Positions 33,601 through 41,973 of a stretch of 46,473 nucleotides of DNA are shown here, piece after piece. The position numbers and the translations under genes were made by a program. The stretch is from Nodosilinea foveolarum (GTDB lineage: Bacteria; Cyanobacteriota; Cyanobacteriia; Phormidesmidales; Phormidesmidaceae). Numbering within the stretch: the stretch's first letter is position 1; each line of letters begins with the position of its first letter. The DNA is taken from assembly GCA_003242035.1 (NCBI GenBank), contig QBMC01000016.1, forward strand, positions 1 to 46,473, in the 5' to 3' direction. The notes under the pieces are model-generated. The model saw only the letters and a program-made list of their open reading frames with translations. It made no database searches and was not told where the DNA came from.

Positions 33601-35129
33601 CGCCCTCCCCTCAGCAGCTTTGGGCAAGGCTTCGGCCAGATTGGTTGACTGGGTATGGCGTTGGCGAAGCCTTTCCAGAGGAGAATCGCGATTCTCAAAT
33701 CAACCAGCAGTGGATCGCCAACGTCAACCATCGCCGCCACCAGCTACAGCAGCACGAATCAGATCGCCATCAGCCGCAAAAGCGTCCACTTCTGCTCATC
33801 GCCGAACCCGACCCGCTCAACTTCTTAGCCAGCTTCTGGGCCGCTCTCCTTTCCGATTGGGACATCGCCCTAGCCAATTCAGACTGGGGCGGTCGCGAAT
33901 GGCATTCAGCCCTGCAAATCCTCCAGCCCACCCTAACCTGGCCACCCCCCAACCCACGCAGCCTAAGCGTAGTCGTAGACGCTTCGCCTGCTCGCAGAGT
34001 AGGCCAAACCCAGCCGATTATCACCACACGCGGTCTGAGCGTAGTCGAAGGCCAAACCCAGCCATCAATCCTCATCCCTACTGGCGGCACTACCGGCACC
34101 CTCAAATTCGCCCAGCACACCTGGGCCACCCTCTACGCCGCCGCCATCAGCTTCTGCCAAACCTTCCCTACCCCCATCCACACCTACTGCGTCCTCCCGG
34201 TCTACCACGTCAGCGGCCTCATGCAAATCCTCAGAGCCTGGTTCAGCCAAGCTCAGGTCATCATTACCCCCTTCAAAACCTTAGAAACCAGCCCGCCGCT
34301 CATCAGCTCGCCCGCCAACTGGTACATCTCCCTCGTTCCTACCCAGCTCACCCGACTCATAGCCGCCCATAAAGGCCCCTGGCTGAGCCAGTTTCAGGCG
34401 GTTCTACTCGGCGGTGCTCCTCCCTGGCCCACCTTACTCACCCAGGCCACCCACCAAAATATCCCCCTCTGCCTGTCCTACGGCATGACCGAAACTGCTG
34501 CTATGGTCACCGTTCAGACTCCGGGCACTCAAAACCACAGCAGCGGCACACCGCTCCCTCACGTCAAAATAACCATCGAAGCTGCCGGATTGCCCCAGCC
34601 CGCCGACACCGTCGGCCAAATCGTCATTCAGGCCCCAACTGTCGCCCTCGGATACTGCGGTGTAAATAGCACCGCTTTCTCAGCTCAAAAATTTCGTACT
34701 GACGATCTGGGCTACCTTACCGCTCAGGGTCAGCTCTACGTCACGGGCCGCACCAGCAGCAAAATCATCAGTGGGGGCGAAAATATCTTCCCCGCCGAAG
34801 TCGAAGCCGCTCTCCGTAGCACCGACCAGGTCAAAGACGTGCATGTCTTTAGCCAGCCCGACCCGCAGTGGGGTGAAGCCGTCACCGCCGCCTTCGTGCC
34901 CGCTCACCCTAAAGTCACCAGCCGCAGCCTGCAAGCCGCACTTTCAGCAGGCAACGCCGCCCCACTACTCAGCCGCTACAAGCACCCCAAACACTGGATC
35001 GCCCTCAGCCACATCCCTAGAAACGCCCAAGGTAAGCTGCTCAAATCAGCCCTGACGACCCAGATTGCGCAGCTATCCAATTCGTCAAATAATCCGGCAG
35101 CGGACAGCGACGCCGACTGTCCGTCCTGA
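33576..35129 (+). CDS. menE: o-Succinylbenzoate--CoA ligase with repeat-derived insert
   Basis: A 517-residue ANL-family adenylate-forming enzyme that makes OSB-CoA. The P-loop is IPTGGTTGTLKF (167-178). LLGGAPPW, CLSYGMTETAAMVT, DDLGYLTAQGQLYVTGR and the C-terminal IPRNAQGKLLKS with the catalytic Lys are present. The segment before the P-loop (about 129-164) is unusual: LSVV and GQTQP each occur twice, encoded by a DNA repeat family also found at 27982. The start overlaps menC by 25 bases and the last 89 bases overlap the opposite-strand thioesterase gene. Confidence 0.92.
   Translation: MAATQPPLTPSPQQLWARLRPDWLTGYGVGEAFPEENRDSQINQQWIANVNHRRHQLQQHESDRHQPQKRPLLLIAEPDPLNFLASFWAALLSDWDIALANSDWGGREWHSALQILQPTLTWPPPNPRSLSVVVDASPARRVGQTQPIITTRGLSVVEGQTQPSILIPTGGTTGTLKFAQHTWATLYAAAISFCQTFPTPIHTYCVLPVYHVSGLMQILRAWFSQAQVIITPFKTLETSPPLISSPANWYISLVPTQLTRLIAAHKGPWLSQFQAVLLGGAPPWPTLLTQATHQNIPLCLSYGMTETAAMVTVQTPGTQNHSSGTPLPHVKITIEAAGLPQPADTVGQIVIQAPTVALGYCGVNSTAFSAQKFRTDDLGYLTAQGQLYVTGRTSSKIISGGENIFPAEVEAALRSTDQVKDVHVFSQPDPQWGEAVTAAFVPAHPKVTSRSLQAALSAGNAAPLLSRYKHPKHWIALSHIPRNAQGKLLKSALTTQIAQLSNSSNNPAADSDADCPS
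33962..34063. repeat. Interspersed repeat embedded in menE coding sequence
   Basis: Copy one (33962-34015) begins CCTAAGCGTAGTCGTAGACG and ends AGGCCAAACCCAGCC. Copy two (34034-34063) reads TCTGAGCGTAGTCGAAGG then CCAAACCCAGCC. The second is nearly identical to one arm of the intergenic repeat at 27982-28010. The insert keeps the menE frame. Confidence 0.75.
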
Positions 35130-35511
35130 TAGCTACATGCCGCGTCAAAGCCTCAGCTACTTTTCGCCCATTCGCAGACTCGCCTGAGCCAAACACCTCG
35201 TAGGCTACCTCAAAACTATTGGGTGTCAGGAGTTTGGGCAGTAGTGAAAAAATGAGGCGATCGCCACAAAACATCGGTCGATAAAAGTCCGCCCGCGCAT
35301 GTACAATCGGCACCGCCACGGCATCCCCTCGCCCAGCCAAACTCGTTCCTTTCCCCGAAAAAAACGCCCTTACATCAATCCCAGCCGCCGCCAGTCCGTC
35401 CTCATAAGCCTCATGACAAAACCCCAACAGCTCAGCAAAATACACCACCCCCCCAGCATCCGTCTCCCCAAACCGCACCACCCGCGAATAACCACCAGAT
35501 AGATTTTCCAC
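35041..35511 (-). CDS. 1,4-dihydroxy-2-naphthoyl-CoA thioesterase (hotdog fold)
   Basis: A 156-residue 4HBT-type hotdog thioesterase that releases DHNA from DHNA-CoA before prenylation by MenA. The active-site helix region is VRFGETDAGGVVYFAELLGF (Asp18 the likely catalytic acid), followed by CHEAYED. It resembles the cyanobacterial DHNA-CoA hydrolase rather than generic YbgC proteins, and location beside menA/C/E supports this. Its 3' end overlaps menE by 89 bases in antisense; the conserved CPLPDYLTNW lies inside the overlap, so both frames appear genuine. Confidence 0.88.
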   Translation of the reverse strand: MENLSGGYSRVVRFGETDAGGVVYFAELLGFCHEAYEDGLAAAGIDVRAFFSGKGTSLAGRGDAVAVPIVHARADFYRPMFCGDRLIFSLLPKLLTPNSFEVAYEVFGSGESANGRKVAEALTRHVAIRTDSRRRCPLPDYLTNWIAAQSGSSGLI

Positions 35512-35648
35512 TCAGGACTCCTCACAACTTAAAAACCCATCAAAATCCCATTAAAAAGTCCACCTCAGCGATCGCCAAGGTGGACTCTCGTCAAAGCCAC
35601 GATCACAGTTCAAAACCTGCAATCCGAAACTCATCATTCATCATTTCT

Positions 35649-37805
35649 TTAACTCGCATTCGGCTGAGCCGGACGGAACGGAATCCCATTCATCCCAGGC
35701 AGCAACGCATCCGCCGCCGTTTCAGTTTTCACCTCAGTAGAAGCTTGCGCAGTCGCACCCTGAGTGCGCAACAAATTAAAGTCAGACATTTTAAAGTTCA
35801 GCGCCTGCATCGGATTGTTCAGCGCCTTCACCAAATTAGCCATCGCGTACTGTATCAATCCATCGGGGTTTATCAGCACCCAACCATCAGCGGTCAGCTC
35901 ACGCATTTCGAAGTGCAGGTGAGGCCCCGTCGAGTTACCCGTCGAACCCACTAGACCAATCACCTCACCCTTTTTCACCACTGCATTAGGTTCCACTAAA
36001 ATCTCAGACAGGTGAGCATAGCGAGTCTCTAGCTCAGAACCCCCCAATTTGTGGTCTAGCACCACCATTAGTCCATAGCCCCCAGCATAGCCAGCAGAAC
36101 TTACCTTTCCATCTTGCGCGGCGAGCACCGGTGTCCCTTGCGCCGCACCAATGTCAGTGCCGGAGTGAAAGCGTTGGTCGCCCGAAATCGGATGCGTCCG
36201 GAAGCCAAACAAAGAAGTAATCGGCGAAGGCACCGCCAGTGGAAAAATAAACTGCTGGTTGGCCTGCAAATTCACCAGCGGACGCACCGTACGATTTAGG
36301 TACTCGCGGCCAGCCGCCGTTGTAGACCCAGAGAAGCGAATACCCTCCGCACTAAAGCTCACCGGCCCAACATTGACCACACTGTTGTTGCCCGCTGGTC
36401 TACTCGCCACTGATGGCGATGCACTGTAGTCCTGAGCAACAGAGGGATTAGCTTGAGCAGGTCTGGCCTGTCCATTAGCCACCGGAGCCGGAGCCGCAGA
36501 CAAACCGGGCTGTGTGCCGCAGGCAGCATTAGGCACACCCTGACCCGCTGTCAGCTTAAACTCACAGCCCGTAGACTGTTCAGAAACCACAATTTCTGGT
36601 GCACCCAATGCGCCGTTCGTACCGGGTTTAGGAGCCGCAGTGGCACCTACGTTGTAGTCTGTCGGGTCAACGAAAACGCTGTTGTACTCATCTGGTAGGT
36701 TTGTGCCTTCTAGAAGTGCCGCAGGGACTAGCTCGGTTGGCTGAACAGGAGACGCTACACGCTCTGGCGCAGTAGGCAGAATATCAGGCGCAGCAGTTGA
36801 CTCCGGCGACGGCGTAATCTCCATCTCGACAGAGCCGCCTTCTAGCGCTACCAGCGTAGTGGTGCGATCGCTATTGTCCCTAGCTGAAGCATCATTGGCC
36901 TGCGCCCTAGCAGATAGCTGCACCATACTAGGCGCGATCGCTATCGAACCCGATCCATAGCCAGCTAGAGGAATCGTCATCGCACTCGCATCAACCAACC
37001 CTCTTAAAGGGCTACTCCGACGAGCAATCTTGCTAGCCTTCTTACTGGCCTTTTTAGGCTTGCGCACAGAGCTGAAGGTGGGGGGTGCAACCTGGCTAAC
37101 GGTTGGCCGAGAGACATTCGACTGAGCGCGAGAACTTGGAGTTGCCGCAGCCGTTTTAGCCGCCGTTGTGACAGCCGCAGGTGTTGCCTCAATTTTAATG
37201 GCAGGCGCGGCAGGTGTTGGCGTCACCGCAGCAGGCGCTACGGCAGCAGGTGCAGCAGGCGTCACCGCAGCGGGAGCCGCCGCAACCGGCGCGGCCAAAG
37301 GCTTTTGATACGTAGCAACCCAGTCAGGCTCAGTAGGTGCTGAAGCTTTAGCGGGTACAACTGGAGCAGCGGCAGGCGCTGGCACGTACTCTACCTGAGC
37401 GGGCGAAACCGCAGGCGAAAAAGAACTCTCAGCGTAAGTAAAGGTCGTATCAGCGACGCTATGGTTAGTCGCGGCTTCACTCGGAGCCACCGCGTACTCA
37501 TCAATTAAAAAATCACTTTCGGCTAGCGCAAAACTCATTTGGTTCGCCACGAAACCAGATCCACCTAGCAGTCCCAGTGCGATCAGCCAGCTACGCTGCA
37601 TTCGCTTAGCCGTAGAACCCTGGCTGCGCCGAGTTTGGTTTTCAGGGGCACTTCGCAGCGACCCTTGACGATCGGTAGGACTATCCATGAGTTGACTATT
37701 TAATTGAGTAACGTCTGATGGCGTACTGCTTGATGGCGTACTGTCTTCTAGCGCCGCTTCCGGCTGGTTTGCTATTGGTTTGGCGTTATGCTGAGGCGCA
37801 GTCAT
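35649..37805 (-). CDS. M23 family peptidase (LytM domain), membrane-anchored
   Basis: A 718-residue protein with a cytoplasmic tail of about 70 residues, a hydrophobic segment (SWLIALGLLGGSGFVANQMS) and a long Pro/Ala-rich low-complexity region. A LytM/M23 domain lies at roughly 530-640. Zinc motifs are RFHSGTDIGAAQG (HxxxD) and PHLHFEM (HxH). SLFGFRTHPISG opens the domain. It probably cleaves peptidoglycan cross-links, or activates amidases if it has lost activity; the metal ligands appear intact. The start used is ATG 37805; an in-frame TTG lies nine bases upstream. It lies about 140 bp upstream of the thioesterase gene on the same strand. Confidence 0.88.
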   Translation of the reverse strand: MTAPQHNAKPIANQPEAALEDSTPSSSTPSDVTQLNSQLMDSPTDRQGSLRSAPENQTRRSQGSTAKRMQRSWLIALGLLGGSGFVANQMSFALAESDFLIDEYAVAPSEAATNHSVADTTFTYAESSFSPAVSPAQVEYVPAPAAAPVVPAKASAPTEPDWVATYQKPLAAPVAAAPAAVTPAAPAAVAPAAVTPTPAAPAIKIEATPAAVTTAAKTAAATPSSRAQSNVSRPTVSQVAPPTFSSVRKPKKASKKASKIARRSSPLRGLVDASAMTIPLAGYGSGSIAIAPSMVQLSARAQANDASARDNSDRTTTLVALEGGSVEMEITPSPESTAAPDILPTAPERVASPVQPTELVPAALLEGTNLPDEYNSVFVDPTDYNVGATAAPKPGTNGALGAPEIVVSEQSTGCEFKLTAGQGVPNAACGTQPGLSAAPAPVANGQARPAQANPSVAQDYSASPSVASRPAGNNSVVNVGPVSFSAEGIRFSGSTTAAGREYLNRTVRPLVNLQANQQFIFPLAVPSPITSLFGFRTHPISGDQRFHSGTDIGAAQGTPVLAAQDGKVSSAGYAGGYGLMVVLDHKLGGSELETRYAHLSEILVEPNAVVKKGEVIGLVGSTGNSTGPHLHFEMRELTADGWVLINPDGLIQYAMANLVKALNNPMQALNFKMSDFNLLRTQGATAQASTEVKTETAADALLPGMNGIPFRPAQPNAS

Positions 37806-38083
37806 AGTCAACAACCTAAAAATAATCCCGATTAATCTTAACGTAGGCTTTAGCCGAAGCTAAAAGCCTCATACACTCTGTTTCTTGCATAGTCAGACCG
37901 CTATCTATCGCAGTCTTGTAAAAATCCCTACTAAAAGAGCTTCTAGAAAAGGCTATCCTTCTTTCGAATATCTATCATGCCATGGTTGATTCCACTAGGT
38001 TCTTCAGGTTGAGTCACCGTACTTCGCCAAATTATGGCTATCTAAATTTAGCTAGGCCATACATATACTGAAGAGCGATCGCG

Positions 38084-39136
38084 CTAGAAACCTATCGCAG
38101 AAGGCGCAAATAGCAGGATGCTTTTAGCCGCAGTTACACCCAGACGGTCATGGCCTGACCATTCTATCGGAGTCCCTTTCAGGGCGACCTTCAAATACCC
38201 CTTTTCTGACAGGCCAACGACTTCTCCGGAACGGTTTAACAATTGGCTCAGCAGGTGCTCCTTTGACAGACTCGGTTGAGACGGGTTGGTTTCGCAGCCC
38301 GAAGACTCCTCGCTAAAGACCATTTGATCGAGCAGCTTACGATCTAATAAAACAGGTTTTTTGAACTGTGTCAGTAGCTTCTCGTAGTCCTTCATGAAAA
38401 CTTGACTGCCCACTCGCTGCTGGAAAAATACACCCTGTAGAATTCCCCTCAGTACTAGAGCGCCTAGCATCTCCAAACAATTTATTTTGATTTTAGCGAG
38501 GCTCCCAGGCAAGCTCTCCAGTATTTTGACTAGAGAAACGCCGGTTTCTGGCGTTGGATTGTGCCAATTAATCCCGACCCCGACAACGGCCTGTTTTATA
38601 TAGCCCAGGGGCTTAGCCCCCATTGAAAGCTCGGCAGCAGGAGAATATGCCAATTTAGTCTCTGTTAAGATACCGCCTAATTTTTTGCCCTCAAAAAATA
38701 GATCATTGGGCCATTTTACGCGAATCGGTACACCCAGGTTATTCAGCGCGATCGCAATTCCCCAGGCACTCAGACAGGTAAGCTGCGCCGCATCCGCCAC
38801 CGGCCAATCGGGTTCCATCGCCAGCGACAGGTACAGACCTCCTGGCTCGGACTGCCACACCCGGCCCCGCTGACCTCTGCCCGCCGACTGCTGCCGCGCG
38901 ATCGCCACCGTCCCCGCGCCATAGCCGCTCGCCAGCATCCGCCAAAGCTGCGTACTCGTCGAATCTACATGGTCAAACACGTGCAGATCAAACCGAGGAC
39001 GAATAGCCCTAAACATCGCACTGACGCCTAGCTCAGCCGCATCCTTGTTTAGCGCTGCGTAAAACCCTTCAGCCGCGATCGCCACCCCACCCCATTTCGC
39101 CTCACCCCATCCAAAGGTCTGCCGGGTTGATACCAT
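38084..39136 (-). CDS. birA: Biotin--[acetyl-CoA-carboxylase] ligase
   Basis: A 350-residue BirA-type ligase lacking an N-terminal DNA-binding helix-turn-helix, so it is a ligase and not a repressor. It activates biotin to biotinyl-AMP and biotinylates AccB. Motifs include DSTSTQLWRML, the adenylate-binding QSAGRGQRGRVW, GGLYLSLAM, RVKWPNDLFFEGKKLGGILTE fragments (KWPNDL is diagnostic) and VVGVGINWHN. The N-terminal ~50 residues are not conserved, so translation might start later. It is divergent from the DUF1823 gene. Confidence 0.93.
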   Translation of the reverse strand: MVSTRQTFGWGEAKWGGVAIAAEGFYAALNKDAAELGVSAMFRAIRPRFDLHVFDHVDSTSTQLWRMLASGYGAGTVAIARQQSAGRGQRGRVWQSEPGGLYLSLAMEPDWPVADAAQLTCLSAWGIAIALNNLGVPIRVKWPNDLFFEGKKLGGILTETKLAYSPAAELSMGAKPLGYIKQAVVGVGINWHNPTPETGVSLVKILESLPGSLAKIKINCLEMLGALVLRGILQGVFFQQRVGSQVFMKDYEKLLTQFKKPVLLDRKLLDQMVFSEESSGCETNPSQPSLSKEHLLSQLLNRSGEVVGLSEKGYLKVALKGTPIEWSGHDRLGVTAAKSILLFAPSAIGF

Positions 39137-39219
39137 TTGTTCTGTAAGCAACTATTCTGAGCCATCCCTTCGTAAACTCAAGCCGTCTTAACCACGACTT
39201 CATCTAGACGCCAATTATT

Positions 39220-39597
39220 ATGACACTGCCCTCGCCCCCGCCGCTCGCCCCAGAAACGCTCTGGGCTATCCTCAACAACGAACTGCCCGACGACACGGTC
39301 AATCAGCTTGTGTGGCGATCGCTCGGCTACCGCTACAACCAGCAGTCTCAAACATGGACATCCGAACAGGTAGACCCCGCCTGGGCCGAAAAATATCCTG
39401 AACCGCCCAACTTTATCGAAAGCAGGCCCGCCACCGTTCAGCTCACCCGCGCCATTCCCAAAGAAAATAAGCAGTTGCTCAAAACTCATCTAGGCTTCAA
39501 AGGCTACACCGTAGACCAGCTCGTGCCCCGGCTCACCCGTCGGGCCACAATGACGAACTGGCTGCTGAGCGAAATGAAACAGCAAAAGCTTATATAA
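39220..39597 (+). CDS. DUF1823 family protein
   Basis: A 125-residue protein matching DUF1823, a small family found in cyanobacteria and plastid lineages. Recognisable stretches are WRSLGYRYNQQSQTW, EKYPEPPNFIESRPATVQLT and KENKQLLKTHLGFKGY, with a final TRRATMTNWLLSEM. There is no signal peptide or membrane helix. Function is unknown. It precedes the exbB operon by about 100 bp on the same strand. Confidence 0.85.
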   Translation: MTLPSPPPLAPETLWAILNNELPDDTVNQLVWRSLGYRYNQQSQTWTSEQVDPAWAEKYPEPPNFIESRPATVQLTRAIPKENKQLLKTHLGFKGYTVDQLVPRLTRRATMTNWLLSEMKQQKLI

Positions 39598-39698
39598 CTT
39601 GCTCTTAACCCGGCAGCGGCTTAAAACAGGTAGAAAGAAAGCAGAAAGTATAAATCATCAATACAGTCACTTACTAGCTCAACGCTGAAGAACCGAAC

Positions 39699-40439
39699 AT
39701 GTCCACCGTATTTGATTTCTTAGCCAAAGGTGGCCCCGTCATGGTGCCTATCGTCGGCGCGTCCGTTTTTACCCTTGCCTGCGCCCTAGAGCGGTCAATC
39801 TTCTGGACTGATTTGCTCAAGCGAGAAGGCAAAATTGTGGGCGAAGTGCTAGACGTTGCCCGTTTTGATCTGAATCGAGCTGCTGCGATCGCCGCCAGAT
39901 CCACCGATCTCCCCATTGGCCGCTTCCTGCTCGCTCCCCTCAGCACCCAATCCACCTCTCCCGAAACCTTCCGTCTCGCCCTAGAAAGCGCCGGAGACAA
40001 AGAATTTGTCAAAATGAGAAAAGGTGACAAACTCCTAGAAACCGTCGTCGCCGTCGCCCCCTTACTCGGACTCCTCGGCACCGTCACTGGCCTCATTAAC
40101 ACCTTCAACAACCTCGATATTGGCGGCAGCCAGGGCAGCGCGGGTGCCACAGAAGCCGCCAGCGGGATCGGCGAAGCCCTGATTACCACCGCTGCTGGCA
40201 TGGTCGTCGCTATTTTGGCCCTCCTTATCCTCAGAATCATGGTGACGCTACAGGCTCAGCAAATGGACTACTTTTCCGAAGCAGGCAGCGAACTAGAACT
40301 TATTTACCGCCAATATTGGCTAGAATCTGGGCGACTACCCGCCGAAAGACCTACACTCGCAGGCTCTATTACCCATCAATGGCCTACCCAACCCACACTC
40401 CCCGAAGACCCTAGCACCCAACCCTACCCCGCTAGCTAA
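39699..40439 (+). CDS. exbB: ExbB/TolQ/MotA-type proton channel protein
   Basis: A 246-residue ExbB/TolQ homologue. Three transmembrane helices are apparent: GGPVMVPIVGASVFTLACAL near 10-30, VVAVAPLLGLLGTVTGLINT near 111-131, and a third near 155-180 after GIGEALITTAAGMVVA. The latter two contain the family signature. It forms the pentameric stator through which ExbD couples proton flow to an envelope process. Two exbD genes follow at 34 bp and then in overlap. No TonB-like gene lies beside it, so the energised partner is unknown. Confidence 0.9.
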   Translation: MSTVFDFLAKGGPVMVPIVGASVFTLACALERSIFWTDLLKREGKIVGEVLDVARFDLNRAAAIAARSTDLPIGRFLLAPLSTQSTSPETFRLALESAGDKEFVKMRKGDKLLETVVAVAPLLGLLGTVTGLINTFNNLDIGGSQGSAGATEAASGIGEALITTAAGMVVAILALLILRIMVTLQAQQMDYFSEAGSELELIYRQYWLESGRLPAERPTLAGSITHQWPTQPTLPEDPSTQPYPAS

Positions 40440-40473
40440 TCTTCCTAATTCTGCCTTTCCAACCCCGACCTCC

Positions 40474-40917
40474 ATGCGCTTCAAAAAACCAGACACCCCT
40501 ATTCCCACCATCGATCTCATTCCCATGCTCACGGTCATGATGGGCGTACTGGCCTTCTTCGTCGTCATCTCGGTCTCTCTCAGCAGCGAGCAGCTAATCC
40601 AGGTAAACCTCCCCCCCGAGCCAACCGAAGACACGCCCACCTCAGACCAAACCACCTCAGAACCCTTTATCGTTTCCATGGATGCCGACGGCCAGCAGCG
40701 ACTCAACGGCGTTCCCATCGCGACCGATCAGCTCACTGTCGAAATCAACGCCTATCTCGACGGCAACCCCACCCAAAATGTCTACCTTGTCCCCAGTCGC
40801 GAGCTGCCGTACGAACAGGTGATGCGATTCCTGGGCGATGTGCGGGCAGTCGGTGGCAGCGATCGCGTCTCCCTAGCTCTAGAAAAACAACCTAGCGTAT
40901 CCACTGAACGGCCATGA
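40474..40917 (+). CDS. ExbD/TolR-like protein lacking the transmembrane Asp
   Basis: A 147-residue ExbD-family protein with one N-terminal helix and a periplasmic domain (VYLVPSRELPYEQVMRFLGD). Its helix starts DLIPMLTVMMGVLAFFVVIS. The residue at the position of the essential proton-carrying Asp (PxxD in ExbD) is Thr20, codon ACG. The neighbour ExbD keeps Asp there. It may act as a non-protonatable half of a heterodimer, or be a structural variant. It overlaps the next gene by four bases (ATGA). Confidence 0.85.
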   Translation: MRFKKPDTPIPTIDLIPMLTVMMGVLAFFVVISVSLSSEQLIQVNLPPEPTEDTPTSDQTTSEPFIVSMDADGQQRLNGVPIATDQLTVEINAYLDGNPTQNVYLVPSRELPYEQVMRFLGDVRAVGGSDRVSLALEKQPSVSTERP

Positions 40918-41330
40918 GAAAGCGCCCTAGACCCAGCAGCCGAATTCCAGAGGTCAACCTAGTGCCGATGATGGACGTACTGATGAGCGTCTTAATTTTC
41001 TTCGTCGTCATCTCCATGAGCATGACCGGCGTAGCCATTAACGGCGTCACTCTGCCCACCTCTGTAGACAATGCCGACGAATCCGCCAGCGGCGAAAAAG
41101 AAAGTCCCCCCCTCGTGATGGGACTCGACTCGCAAAGTACCCTCACCATAGACGGCGAAACCGTCGAAGTAGCCTCACTCGCGCCCATTATTCAAAGCTA
41201 CTTCCAGGAGAACCCCGACGGTAGCATTCTGCTAAAGGCCGACCGCGAACTGCCCTACGACAACATTGCCGACTTACTCACCCAGCTTCGCAAAGTTGGC
41301 GGCAAGCGAGTTTCGCTAGCCGTAGAATAA
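40914..41330 (+). CDS. exbD: ExbD/TolR-like protein with canonical Asp
   Basis: A 138-residue ExbD. The helix reads VNLVPMMDVLMSVLIFFVVI with the protonatable Asp21 in place. The periplasmic domain contains SILLKADRELPYDNIADLLT, as in the ExbD/TolR fold. It transmits proton flow through ExbB into motion. It is translationally coupled to the Asp-less exbD and followed 34 bp later by the TPR gene. Confidence 0.9.
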   Translation: MRKRPRPSSRIPEVNLVPMMDVLMSVLIFFVVISMSMTGVAINGVTLPTSVDNADESASGEKESPPLVMGLDSQSTLTIDGETVEVASLAPIIQSYFQENPDGSILLKADRELPYDNIADLLTQLRKVGGKRVSLAVE

Positions 41331-41364
41331 AAATAGATAATCTCACTTAACCCGCCTTTCACCG

Positions 41365-41844
41365 ATGGAGCCGACCCCCGACAGTCAAATTGAAAGACTA
41401 CTCGCAGCGCTCAAGCAGCCCAATTTGGAACAGCGCGATCGCGCCTCCTCTGCCTTATGGCACCTGTGGTTCCACCAAAAAGGCGTCTACGGTGCGCGAC
41501 AGCTCATGCAGGCCCAAACCCTGCTCGAAACCGGCCAGACAAACAAAGCTGAAACCCTGCTCAGCAAACTGATTATCGCCCAGCCCGACTTTGCCGAAGC
41601 CTGGAATCGTAGAGCTACTCTGCGCTATATACAGGGAACGCATTGGCAGGCGATCGCCGACTGTCAAAAAACGGTTCAGCTAGTTCCCTACCACTTCGGC
41701 GCACTCCACGGCCTCGGTCTTTGCCATAGCGCCGTTGGCAACTACACCGCCGCCATCCAAGCCTTTCGTCAGGCGCTAGCCATTCAGCCGTACGCCCTCA
41801 CCAATCAGCGCATGATTCTAGAATGCGCTGCCAAGCTGGAATAA
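41365..41844 (+). CDS. TPR repeat protein
   Basis: A 159-residue soluble protein with about three tetratricopeptide repeats: LLETGQTNKAETLLSKLIIA, AWNRRATLRYIQGTHWQAIA and GALHGLGLCHSAVGNYTAAI with following helix B residues. TPRs mediate protein contacts. It appears to be the last gene of the exbB-exbD-exbD unit, so it may organise or partner that complex (inference). No signal peptide is seen. Confidence 0.82.
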   Translation: MEPTPDSQIERLLAALKQPNLEQRDRASSALWHLWFHQKGVYGARQLMQAQTLLETGQTNKAETLLSKLIIAQPDFAEAWNRRATLRYIQGTHWQAIADCQKTVQLVPYHFGALHGLGLCHSAVGNYTAAIQAFRQALAIQPYALTNQRMILECAAKLE

Positions 41845-41973
41845 ACTTTTTCAAGGGGTCACTCACAATACATCACCGACTTTTTCAGACCCTTGTGCGT
41901 TACAACCGCCGCCCAAAACCGCTCAATCTATGTCAACCTGATCTGTACAGATCGCATTTCCTCTTGAAGAACC

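Noticed and set aside
33620-34372. 250-codon plus-strand frame inside menE
   Set aside because: Out-of-frame shadow with Pro/Arg/His-rich composition; menE motifs are in the other frame.
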